Source: Lanius collurio (taxonomy: Eukaryota; Chordata; Aves; Passeriformes; Laniidae). Taken from it: a DNA stretch of 64,000 bases. Under the pieces are notes generated by a model. That model had not been told where the DNA came from. It did no database searches and was given only the letters and a program-made list of their open reading frames with translations. The number at the start of each line of letters is the position of its first letter. Positions within the stretch are counted from its first letter, which is position 1. A program made the translations under genes and the position numbers. The stretch covers positions 20,529,752 to 20,593,751 of the forward strand of contig JACBWW010000007.1 of the NCBI GenBank assembly GCA_020086605.1, in the 5' to 3' direction. Shown here one piece after another: positions 50,659 through 61,527 of this stretch.

Positions 50659-50666
50659 ATTTCTTA

Positions 50667-51100
50667 GGTGGTCTAAAAACTTCTTTGAGGCAATAAAGTG
50701 ACTTGAGATATGTGGTTTATGAAGTACTAACTCTCTCCACAGAAAAGTGTTTAACTTAGTGTTATGGGTTCTCAAGTTGGGACTTTCAATCAACCCTGCA
50801 GATTCCCTCTGGGCAGTCCCTGCTCTAAATGCACTCATTAGTATATGTTCTTTGAATGCTGGGGGAAGAAACTGGCTATCCCAGGGACTTCTGATTTGAG
50901 AATTGAATAAACTGTGCACAGATTAAATATATGTAAATAGTCAGGAATGGACACACAGGACAGTCTTTGGCAGTATTTAAGATATATTAATTATGGTATC
51001 AAGTACTTGGGATGTGGTTTGCAAGTAGTTTAAGATAGTGTCCTCGTTTACAAGGTAAGATGTGCCCACAAGCATGTATTCTATCACCATCTTCATGAGC
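50667..51100. other. Unique spacer between two opposed LTRs
   Basis: About 430 bases with no recognised viral or coding sequence. The open frame at 50647-50919 overlaps the LTR edge and has no domain. The two LTRs point away from each other, so this is not an internal proviral region. Confidence 0.5.
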
Positions 51101-51695
51101 TGTTAAAATCAGGTGGGGCAGCCTCCCTGCCTCCTCCCTCAAGACCATCTCCTGTTAATGGCCCATCAGTGCCTTATCTCATGACTCATCCTTCCATTGT
51201 GAGATGCTCCACACAGAGGGAGAAACCAAACATTCCATTCCGGATATAATTGGGACTTTTGAAGACCACAGGCAGCCTTTCCCACTGGATTTTCCAGAGG
51301 ACATGAGCTGCATATCCACCACTGGACCTTCTGAGGAAGACCAGGTCTTTCTACACAGGATCACCACTTCAACAGAACCACATCCATTCACTTCAGGAGG
51401 ACTGCAGCCACCACTTTTTATTGCACTGCTGCTGCTACCCTGACTAACAGAGTTAGGTTGTATCTGACTCTGTTTAAATTAGTTTTGTTTTGGTTTTCCT
51501 GCCTTGTTTATCTATATCTATCTATCTATGTATGTATATGTAAAGAACTGTTATTCCTATTTCCCATATCTTTGCCTGAAACGCCCCTTGATTTCAAGTT
51601 ATAATAATTTGGACGGAAGGGGGGTTTCATCTCCCATTTCAAGGAGGGCTCCTGCCTTCCTTGGCAGACACCTGTCTTTCTTTCAAACCAAGACA
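51101..51695 (+). mobile_element. LTR, plus strand, songbird-type
   Basis: It starts TGTTAAAATC and ends AACCAAGACA, giving TGT...ACA termini over 595 bp. The right-hand third ('aagaactgttattcctattt', then 'ggacggaaggggggtttc') resembles the R/U5 of a common passerine ERVL-type LTR. A short TATC/TATG patch lies inside at 51508-51535. The flanking pentamers (TGAGC and GATAG) do not match, so the insertion is old or was rearranged. No internal viral sequence was recognised to the right. Confidence 0.7.
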
Positions 51696-53570
51696 GATAG
51701 TCAACATAAAGAGGTCATGCATAAACCAGAGTGGTCACAGTTGATATGAGCCAACTGGTTAAAGAACTCACCAGAGCGGCAGTTCAGCAAGTCTCGTCAC
51801 TTAGTCAGTGATTCTTTTGTGTCAACACATGCTGGAGACTGCTGCCATCACCAACCAGGCAGTGAATGACAACTCTGTTTCAGAGATTTGAATCACCACA
51901 AACACTACCCTTTGTAAAAGAGGCAATACATCGATATTATAACTCCCAATCCATGTGTTGCTGTGTACCACCACTTCATTCTTGTACAACTACCCAGCTT
52001 CAAAAGCATTGGCCCCACCCTGCAGCGAGTGAGCAGCAAGCATAGCTTCCCAGATGGTAAATGATTCTAGGATATCCATGGCAGAATTTGCCTCACAAAA
52101 CTCTTTTCCTGACATGCAACCCCTGCCCCCCAACTTTCCTTGGAGCACTGTATCACTGATGCAAACAACTTCCTCCAAGCCCTTGTCCCCATTACACTAT
52201 TATGCCTTTACCACAAACTCAGCATGTACTGCATACTTTGATTGTAATGATGCCAAATTAATGTATCAAACCTTCTCATAAAAGGTTTTACATCCTTCAG
52301 TCGTCTCCCTTGACTTCACTTTTAAACTAATACTACACCCTAATTACATTGCACAGTTTGACCCTAGATTATGAAGACAAAGCCAAAATGTACTTTAGAC
52401 CATATAATACACATTGGATGCTTTCCTAAAATTCCCGTTACAAAATATAAATTGAGAAGTGTTATTTAGTAAGCTTTTACTGTTTGAGAACCTGAATGAA
52501 AATTCACTGGCAGGAACTGCATTTGGTCTTGTTTGTCTGTGGCAACCCTTCACATTGTTATTATGGAGCAGGCACCTAATCTGCTTAGCCTGATCCAGAC
52601 TATAAATTTGCTGCTTGATTGAATTCTGGGTTTAGTGTTGATACTCTGGGATCACAAACATCATAAAGTAGCTGCCAAGAACTGATGGGCTACATGGAGA
52701 TATGAGAACAGTGAATGTCAGGACAAGCAAAGATATGTAAATTAGTGGCATGGTATCCCAAGAAACAGAGAGGAGAAATAAGATTTCATGAAAGAATGAT
52801 TCAAATCAAGAGCATTTAAAGTTTGGAAGTGGCTACTGTGATGACCCATTCTTCTAATGTTTTATTCAAATTCAGGAAATTCATGGTATGTGGCTGGTTA
52901 CAGGAAAGGAGTTTTGAGCCCAGAGAGACAAATAACTGTTTCACATAATCAAATTTTCAATTGCACCTGGTCTCTGAGGTGAATCAAAGATAAATTAGAA
53001 AAGCTGATACTTCCCTTCTTCCCACTCCAATATGTGTGTACATCCTGTTCTAAAAAATATTAACATAAAAAATACTTCATTCGTGCTGACAAAAAATGAA
53101 TTCAGAAGTGGTGATTACTTGGAAGTTTCTCTTTTTATTTTCTATTTTTCTCATTTTCCTGTTGAACTTCTTCTAACTTTAGTTTTATTAAATTAACTTA
53201 CACTTTTAGATAAATCATTAAATTATTTAAATTTAGGTTGGTCCTATCCATGGAAGAAGCATTTTTCCAAACTTTATGTCATTAATCTAACTAGTCGACA
53301 GGTTATGTTTTAATCACCAGCTTTCTAACATACATATTTTACTAATGAATGTATCTATTCCACGATGGGGAAGACAATGAAACAAAAGAAATTATGAATT
53401 TGAGTTCCAAGCAGTAGATTATTGTTTTTTAATCTCAAGGATTAAGTGATCCTTGTGATTTCTAAACATGAAGCTGAGAAGCAATGCTAAGTTTTGCAGC
53501 ACTGCAGTCATTTCAGAGAAAACAGAAAAAATGAGGCAATCTTCTAATTCCTGGAGAGACCAAATGTTAG
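51696..53570. other. Unique DNA, no gene seen
   Basis: No primer-binding site or viral gene follows the LTR. The rest is AT-rich with nothing recognised. Confidence 0.5.
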
Positions 53571-53606
53571 AGGAGGAGAGGAGAGGAGAGGAGAGGAGAG
53601 GAGAGG
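53571..53606. repeat. (GGAGA)n microsatellite
   Basis: About seven GGAGA units directly adjoin the CR1 fragment that follows. The all-purine strand is the plus strand. Confidence 0.95.
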
Positions 53607-54035
53607 GCTTGTCCAGTGGCTTGTCACCCTCACAGTAAAAAGTCCCTCCCTAATATGCACGCCTACTCTCAGTTTAAAGCTAATACCCTTTGACCATCAC
53701 AGCATGCCCTTGTAAAAAGTCCCTCTCCAGCTTTCTTGTAGGTGCCTTTAGGTGGAAGGTGCTGCAAGTTCTTCCTAAAGACTTCTTTTCTCCTGTCTGA
53801 ACAATCCCAACTTGCTCAGCCTGACTTCATAGAAGAGGTGCTCCAGCTCTTTGATCACCTTTGTGGCCCTCCTCTGGACTCACTGCAGGAGGTTCCAGAG
53901 GCAAACACAGTACTCCAGCTGGAATCTCTCAGGAGTAGAATAGAGTGAGACAATCACCTCCTTGGCTTGCTGCCCACACGTTTTCTGATGCAGGATAAAA
54001 TCAGTTTTCTGGGCTCAAAGCCCATAGTACAAGCA
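53607..54035 (-). mobile_element. CR1 LINE fragment, minus strand
   Basis: The plus strand reads reverse-complement CR1: 'caccctcacagtaaaaagtc' near 53626, then 'gaagaggtgctccagctctt' near 53833. Next come 'tttgtggccctcctctggac' and 'ttctgatgcaggataaaatc' near 53980. The 3' tail is missing and a GGAGA microsatellite stands in its place. The frame at 53742-53948 lies on the antisense strand and means nothing. Confidence 0.85.
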
Positions 54036-56329
54036 AGGACCAAACATTTAGTCCATCTCTTCTAGAAAGTCAAATAAATAAATAAGTAAATAAATAAATA
54101 AAATACATAACCCCAGAATTTGTAGTACTCACAGTTACATCTCCTTACATATCTCACATAAATCTTTGGTAAAGAGGAAAATGTTTCTTCGGCAGACTGT
54201 AAACAAGTCAGAAAACCTTTATTTAACCAGTTTTATTTGACTAACCCTATGTCACCTGGTTGTTTTGTCTTCCTTGAATAAATATTTTCTGTGACAGCAA
54301 GTTCTTATACCATGTTGACTATGCTAAATCATAGGCTGTGGATTTTTAATGAGAGGATTGATATTTTGTGCACATGAGTGCATTAACAAAGTATTTAAGA
54401 GATTGTATTGCTTCTGGCATAGTTTTCTTGAACTGTTTTGATAAATTAGTCTCATTTCTACATCTTTTGAGTAATGTTAATGGTTTAAGTTTTTGAACTT
54501 ATGACTCAGTTATTTTGCATCCCATTGAAGAAATGCTATCTTGGGTGAAGACTCTAGAAAACATATAAAACACATTATGTTAGAAAAATGCACAAGTGCA
54601 TCACTGATAATGGTACTTTTTATTTTACTTTACCAGGAACTAGAATATTTATGTCTCAGATCTGCTGTTTGCAGATTTAGCAAGGCTGACACTGGATGTT
54701 ATAAATGACAAGCATGTTAAGATTTTAATTTCCTACTGTTTTATTTTTGTCTTTCTTCTTCTTCTGAGAATTATGGTGGATTTTTAAGATGAGGAAAGCA
54801 GAATAGCATCCTTTTTTCTATTAATTAATCAATTTAATTGATGCTTCAGAACTGGTCTGCTATAATGCATGCAGAGGGAGTCAGTTGCTTAAATTATGTT
54901 AGCTACCAGAGAAAGAAGCTATTTTTGTTTTGAATTTTTCATAGATGAAATAATTATTCTTATACATACACATAAATCAAGTTTCTAAGCTAGGTGTGTA
55001 GTTGTTTCTTCAGGACATTTTTTTTTTTTCTTTCATATGGCTTAATTTAACCAACTTTCAATATGACAATATAGTCCTTTTCCCAGAATCTATTTTCATA
55101 GGCAGATTAAAGCAGGAGACAAGTTCCTTTTCCCTGCATGAACTTTCCCTTTATCTTAGTGCTTTTATTGATTTTCCTTTCCTCTTAGCCTGTACTTGAA
55201 AAACATACAACCTGGGGAATGAATTCTGTATAGAACTTTATCCATATTTTTCTGCAATCAAATTTGTTTTATCATATTTTGTTTAATAGAACTGCACTTT
55301 GTGGTTGTATGTGTCCTTCCAAAGGCCTTTGAAGCCCTTTTTTTAAGCAGCTTGAATCTCTTTTTATGAGTGAGGGCTAAGACCACTTTCTTTTCACAAG
55401 GTCAGCTGTCAGAGACTGTATGCATTTTATGTAGTAATTGATGCTAAATCATACCTATGCTCCTTGTGATACCCCGTGGTTATATCTCATCACAGTGGTT
55501 GCATGTGCAGAGGCAGAACATGAATGGCCTGTGGGAATGGGAAAACATGGCACTGTCCAGAAAATGGTACTGAAGAGGGCACAGGGTAAAGAGTATCTTC
55601 ACTTTGAAGGCTTATCCATGATGACCTTAAAACCATAGAGATGGTGACTGGTCTATTTACCCAGCTTGCTTATTGAACCTGTTTTTGCCTCAGTGTACAG
55701 ATTTACATTGAAGCCTGTTGAAAAAAGTATAACTAGCACAATTTATCATTTCTACTTTTTTTAAGTCAAAATCTTTCAAAATTAAATGTTACAGAATTTC
55801 AAAATAGAGAGAGGAAGAGTTTCTCGATAATTTCATAGTAATATGTAACCCTAAGACTTATTTATTGCCTTATCAATATTACATCATACAGCATGTGGAG
55901 GTGCATGGACATAATATTAGTGTAATTTTTAATAAGCTTTCAGGTTATCTTTATGGAATCTAGTTCACCTTCCTAATGAAGCTGATCACTTTACTCAGCA
56001 GAAATGGACACTTAACATATATATTTTTTTTTAATTGAGATGCAATTCTTTCCTACACTTACTCTTTGGCATATCTTGCAAATTGCATCCTATTTTTCCA
56101 ACCTTTGTCCTTCATTAGGAGTCCTCTAAATTCTTATTCCTCCAACACCCTGACAATCTTTTCAAGTTTTGTACACCTGAAAATTTAATAAATAAGCTAT
56201 TACCTGCATTATTAGATCAACCTTGACATTCTCAGGCTGCAGATACAGGTTCTCAGTTTAGACATTCTTTTTTTGTGCCAGTGAAACAGTGGAGCTATTA
56301 TCTTTTTGGAAACACTTTTAAATATTACA
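54036..56329. other. AT-rich unique DNA, no gene seen
   Basis: An AAAT-type repeat at 54071-54104 and T-runs at 55018-55030 and near 56023. The open frames (for example 55002-55199) have no domain. Confidence 0.5.
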
Positions 56330-56520
56330 ACCGTTTTCCACCAGATGATGTTTTCTGCACTTCATTAAGAGAATGTCATATGAGACAGCATCAAAAAATG
56401 CACCAGAGTCAAGACATGACATCTTTTTTGTCTCTTGCCACAAGGCTGTTCCTATGTCATGGGAGGATATTAGATTGGTTTGACACAGTTTGTTGTTGAC
56501 AAATTCATGATGGCTGGAGG
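56330..56520 (-). pseudogene. Ancient LINE reverse-transcriptase fragment
   Basis: In the minus-strand frame starting at 56629, residues 41-90 read HEFVNNKLCQTNLIS...LDSGAFFDAVSYDILLMK. This keeps the pattern of the CR1/jockey-type RT finger and region A: a CLTNL-like block, then an LDFSKAFD-like block with the catalytic-type Asp, then VSHDIL-like. The match is partial and the frame is short. The rest of the enzyme is not recognisable, so this is a very old, dead copy. The underlying nucleotide sequence also resembles a reversed LINE ORF2. Confidence 0.6.
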
Positions 56521-56702
56521 TGTTATATACCCTTGTGTAGGACATTATCATTAAAAAAAAGAAATGATAAGTACAAAGGGAAAAAATGTTATCCAAGTTG
56601 TGTATGGGATATTTATTTTCTTCTTCCAAGTTTAGAAGGGATACTGATTTTCAATCTTTTCAGTCTCTCTGAACCCTATGATTTTCTTTGTCCGTTTGGC
56701 AT

Positions 56703-57345
56703 TGTCTTGGGTGTGACTTGATGTTGTATTCCCTATCACTGCTCTATGCCCAGAAATTAATTTTTATGCCTTTTTGTACTTTTAAACTGAGCTTGAGAGA
56801 GAAGAAAAAAAAAAACCTGAGCAGGACTTTTCAAAATAGTTTTGTGTTCTCTAGAACAGAGATAACACAGACTCTGTCTCTCAGCACTTTTTTTCTTCTG
56901 CCACGTTGGTGGGGAGAGGAGCTGGGGAGCACCCTGCTTGCTTGTTCAGCCAGCTTTCATTTCTTTTTCCTCTGGAGAGTTGGACTTTGTTTCCCTGGAA
57001 TTTTGGATTTTTTCCCTTTCTCTGCAGGACTGTTTCAATATCAGATTACATCGGGAGGACTTTTCCACCGAGGTGGAGGCTCTGGAGGGGGGCCCATCCT
57101 ATCCAGGCTCTGAGGAGGAGGGAAACCTAAGGGAAGACTAACACTTTCCGAGGTTTTTCTCCACAGCGAGAGGTTTTATTATTTAGCATTATTATCCTTT
57201 TCCTGTGTGTTTGTTAAGTAGCTTTTATCTCTTTCACTTTCCTTCAAGGAAAATTCCTTTCTTCCTAAACCTGGTGGGGGGAAGGGTGGTTTGTAACCTG
57301 CCTTCTCTCAGAGTATATATTTCCAAATTTGGCCAAATTGGCACA
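56703..57345 (+). mobile_element. Solo LTR, ERVL-like, perfect 5-bp duplication
   Basis: It starts TGTCTTGGGTGTGAC and ends AATTGGCACA. It is flanked by GGCAT at 56698-56702 and 57346-57350, a perfect 5-bp target duplication as expected for ERVL-type integration. The 643-bp body moves from an AT-rich left part to a GC-rich middle (56900-57130) and a U5-like right part with 'gtaacctgccttctctcaga'. The three overlapping open frames at 56688-57141 all lie in the LTR. The family is recognised from memory as a common avian ERVL LTR. Confidence 0.9.
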
Positions 57346-57350
57346 GGCAT

Positions 57351-60300
57351 ACGTGTTTCCAGTTTAAAAGCAGTTACTTGAAATAGCATCTTGATTGCTA
57401 GATAAGTAGAAATATACAGCTTTAAAATTAACACCAACTATTTCTCATTGGTAAATTGCATCTGATGCTACAGGGAGACAAGTGCTTAAATAACTGGAAA
57501 ATTGACACTGTAATGAAGAGATTCCACTACCATGGAAAATGAAACTTCAGATTTTAGTGGGTTTGCTGAATGGTTTGCAGAATGGTATGCAGAGGTGTGA
57601 TTCAAAGTATTCTTTACATGAACATTTTCACCTGGAAATCTTGGATATCCACGAATATCTCAGATATTTCCAACAAAAAAGCCATACTTAACTTAAGCTT
57701 CTTAAGCTTATATAGGGCTTACTCCTTCACTTAGGACAGTGCAAACCCTTTTCAGGAGCATGAAATATAATGCAAGCAAAAAGTATAAAAAAACGGGAAG
57801 GAGAAATTATTCTTAGACATATTTAAATTGTTTCAAACAATATAATTAATCTTTTATTGTAAGGATATAAATAAATGTGGAAATTAATATGAAGAACCAG
57901 TAATACATCCATGCATACATAAGAATGTAAGATGAAGATAAACTACATGTATTGGAACATAAAACATGATTCTAAAGTGCTTTAAGGTGTCCATTGAGTA
58001 TGAAATTATAATTATGCATGTAATAACTCCTTAAAATAAAAGTTCTTAATTATAATTAGATAATTCCTATCTAATCTATAGGAATTATAATTGTTATATC
58101 ATATTGAAATTTGGGGAAGCATAACTGGAATGTGAAAAAAACCCAGCAGAGTATACTTTCAAGTTTTTGAGCTCAGGCTACTTCTCAGATAGTAATGTTA
58201 CATTTATTACTCACAATTCAGATTAAAGCTATCATTTTATGACCTTTAAAATTTATAGAAGTCTACAATAAAGAAAATAAATTAACCTGCTTTTCATGCA
58301 GAGGTGGTATTATGACAAAGAGTAAGACACAACTCTCCTGAAAAATGCTTGGCTTGCAGTAATACATGAATTGTGTCAGTGTCCTTTCCCAGTAAGCAGC
58401 ATCACCTGCTTACTTAGACAATTGTTTTGTTTGTCCTCAGACCTGTTCTACTTAAATGTAATTGAGAACCATTCTGGCTGTTAGCAAGATTTGTTAGGTC
58501 ATGTTTTCTTGGCTGCAAAAGAAAATTTTATTGCATGTGAGCAAATTTTGTTAAATAGCATGGTATGTCAATGGTCCACATATTTTCACAACTCAAAAGA
58601 AGCAAATACGAATAGGTAACGTATTGTGAGAACATAAGATCATATTTTCTCATCCTTACTGAAAAGATTTTTTTTTCTTTTGGTTGTTGTTGCTTCTGTA
58701 GCTGTAAGTAAAGTTTGCATATTTTGTGGGTCACAATATGGGACCACTATCTTAAGCTCACTCAGTAAGACACTGCAGTGCTCATTGGCCTTGTCTCTGT
58801 CTTTTATCACTGTTAATCTGTTAATTACATGCTGTATGTGAATCACTGTGCATTAAAGACTATATTTCCTATTTATTCCCGCATTTTAAGTGTGGGATTT
58901 TTTAAAGCAATTTACCTCAGCTTTTAGTGTGTTTGGGTTTTTTGATATATTAACATCATCAATTATTAAAAATCTTAGAAGGTGATTTTCTTCTCCTCGA
59001 TAAATGCTAAATTATAAATATGGACAAAGATGCACCTAAGAAATTTCAAGACAAAGATAGTAACATCATAACTTTTCAGGAAAACTTTAGAAAGTCAAGT
59101 ATTTGAAATGTGAATATTTTTGTGAACCTGGGAAAAGGTTTCTAAAAGAGAGGACTGGTATAGTTGCATAGAAATGTAATCTAATTACTCAGCATGATAT
59201 TAGCCTGGGTGAGGAAGATTTTAAATATTTTTCTTTGTAAGAAAATTTTCTAAAGACATTTATTTTAGAGATTAAATCAAAATTGATGACAACATAGAAG
59301 CCTCATCAAAGTGATATTAAACTGAAATTGGTCTCCTCTCCTCATAGTAAAATAACTTCTTTTTCATAATGTAGTTTCAGATTGAAAGGCAAAGAGACAA
59401 CAACTCTGGAAGAGGAACAGAAATTCTCTACATTGACCCTTCAAATTAGGGCCAGAGACATACCTCATCAGAAAGTTCATTTGTTGTTTGAAGTGACTAA
59501 ATTTTAGATATAATTAATCGCTTACAAATGGCTAATAAAACTTCATGTCAGGAAGAAAAGGCTTTTAGCAACTATACTATGCAAGACATGACTGTGCTGA
59601 CAGATTTCTAGCTGGATTCAAGGATTCAGTCATTACTAAGATTAGCAGTTACCTTACTACCTATTGCTCTGTGTGGCAGCTAACAACTATTTAGCCTTGC
59701 TGATTTATACACAAACATGAGAAAGCACATTATCTCTACTTCGTGTCATGTCATTTCAGACTCCCTGGAGATCTTGGCTGAGGGTAGTGGTGGTTCTTGC
59801 ATAGTCATTCAATACATTGAAAAGTTTGAGAAATAGGTATTGTTCACAGACAAATGGAAACTGGAAAAGCAGAAATCATTGTTCGTGGATGAGAGGTGTT
59901 TTCACTGAATTAAGACAACAATAAACATTGAAGGAAGGTTCTTGAAAGGGTAGAATCAAAAGGTTTAAGAAAAACAAAGACAGATTTTGTCTTTCTGTCT
60001 GTTTGTTTGAAAACCACAAGATAACAATTTAATATGGAAAAATTTATTTTTGTAAGAGTAGATGTATGGGTAAGTATCCTAGAAACAGACAAGGGTAGAT
60101 ACCCACTCTGTGAAAAGATATTTTTCAAGGTATGTGTTGAAAAAAAACTAGATAAGAATACAGATTTTACACTCTGTAAAGGTATGAGGAGACTTAATGT
60201 TTTTTCTTTTTCAGAACCCTTATTGATATTTTTCCAAAGATGGAGACATACTCAGCCTCTATTACCTTATAATAAGTACCAAAATTTCCTAAAATTTGTG

Positions 60301-60539
60301 CAATGCACTTAGCTGGCACAGTCCTGAAGGGACATATTTCAAAATTAAGGTCAATTTATGTTGTCTAAGAAAATCCCCTACATCTACTAAATTTTAACAT
60401 AAGCGCTTAGTAAAAAATGGCCTTTTTTGCAAATATTAGAATAAATTTTCTGCTGTACTAGTCTTAAAAATGCCAGGCCTTTTATTGTGATCATATGTAA
60501 TGCCAATAAACTTCTTATTATTAATTTATGTAAACAGTT
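57351..60539. other. AT-rich unique DNA, no gene seen
   Basis: It contains one clear hairpin (58060-58088) and otherwise nothing recognised over 3.2 kb. Confidence 0.5.
58060..58088. repeat. Perfect 11-bp inverted repeat, 7-base loop
   Basis: ATAATTCCTAT (58060-58070) and ATAGGAATTAT (58078-58088) are exact reverse complements. No T-run or gene is nearby, so it is not a terminator. It may be chance in AT-rich DNA. Confidence 0.7.
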
Positions 60540-60830
60540 GCCAAAATGTTTGAGGCTGGAAGGCCCATCTGGAGAATGTTTTCTCCAACCTCCTGCTCAC
60601 AGCAGGTAAATCTAGTCTATGTGAAATCTTCTTCACTTTCTCCATCAGGTGTTTAGGCACATGAATAAGATCCCCCTCAACTTTCACTTCTCTGAGTTGA
60701 AATCTCTCAGCTCCCTCAGCCTCTCCTCATATGTCAGATGGTCCAGTCCTTTATGCATCTTTGTGTCTCTTCATTGGATTCACTTCATTACGTCCATGTC
60801 TTTCTCATATTGAATATTGGAGCATTTTTT
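60540..60830 (-). mobile_element. Old CR1 LINE 3' fragment, minus strand
   Basis: Diverged reverse-complement CR1 similarity: 'gaggctggaaggcccatctg' at the left, then 'ctcagcctctcctcatatgt' near 60716 and 'tccagtcctttatgcatctt' near 60745. 'tccatgtctttctcatattg' near 60794 marks the right part. Both ends are ragged and the tail octamer is lost. Confidence 0.7.
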
Positions 60831-61137
60831 CCTTTTGCATCAAGCAGATAGTTGAGGAAGAGAAATATGACAGAAGAAAGAATACAGCTGCCAGAAGTGA
60901 CAGGTTTAACAGAGCAAAGACTGTTATTGACTTGTAGCAGTATGATGGCAGGACTGCAGCTATGCTAAGGTGTTGACAGCAGGTGACAGTGTCTAGAGAG
61001 AACTGCTAATACACAGTAAAAGAGGACAAATCTTACTTGTGTATTTAAAATACCTAGGTGTTTCTCTATGCATTTAACATCACAAAAAAGAAGTCCATTT
61101 ATGACTAAGTGTTGTAAGGTGTTTTGAACCACAACAG
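60831..61137. other. Unique DNA, no gene seen
   Basis: Nothing recognised between the CR1 fragment and the candidate LTR. Confidence 0.45.
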
Positions 61138-61521
61138 TGTGCCCCAGCCAAACCATCTTAATTATTCCTACTGGAGCCCTCAGAGTGAGACCAGGCTGGA
61201 ATTAACCTCACCAGTTTCACCTGGCCATCCACCTTCAGGTGTAGCAGATCAGCTCCTGGAGGGTTCTTAAGCCCAGCCAGAAGTTTCAGTGGGAGAAAGA
61301 AGAAGAAGAAAGAGGGGCTTGTCTGTGCTCTTTGTCCTGTGCTGTCTTGTTGTTTTGATTTCCTGGACTAACTTGGCTGCTAATCACTGGATGGGTTTTG
61401 TTGCTGCCATCATCTTGACTCTGCTTGCCTGGATCTGGAGCATCAAGGACTGAAAGGTACTGAGAGATAAACTGTGCTGACTTGGGATTGGGAAAGGGGA
61501 AGATGAAAGGCTAAAATACCA
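61138..61521 (+). mobile_element. Candidate LTR, plus strand
   Basis: The 384-bp segment starts TGTGCCCCAGCC and ends ATACCA. It is flanked by CAACAG (61132-61137) and AAACAG (61522-61527), a possible 6-bp duplication with one change. Its inner sequence ('caccagtttcacctggccat', then 'cagatcagctcctggagggt', then 'aagcccagccag') resembles an LTR promoter region whose TATA box has decayed to TTCTTAAG. No AATAAA is visible. Both the ends and the orientation are less certain than for the other LTRs. Confidence 0.45.
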
Positions 61522-61527
61522 AAACAG

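Noticed and set aside
50090..51695. Two nearby LTRs considered as ends of one provirus
   Set aside because: They are in opposite orientation, differ in sequence, and enclose only 440 bp of non-viral DNA.
53742..53948. Open frame with a plausible-looking peptide
   Set aside because: It is antisense to a CR1 LINE. The same peptide would recur at many CR1 copies by chance of conservation.
56688..57141. Three overlapping plus-strand open frames up to 141 codons
   Set aside because: All fall inside the solo LTR bounded by the GGCAT duplication, and none has a domain.
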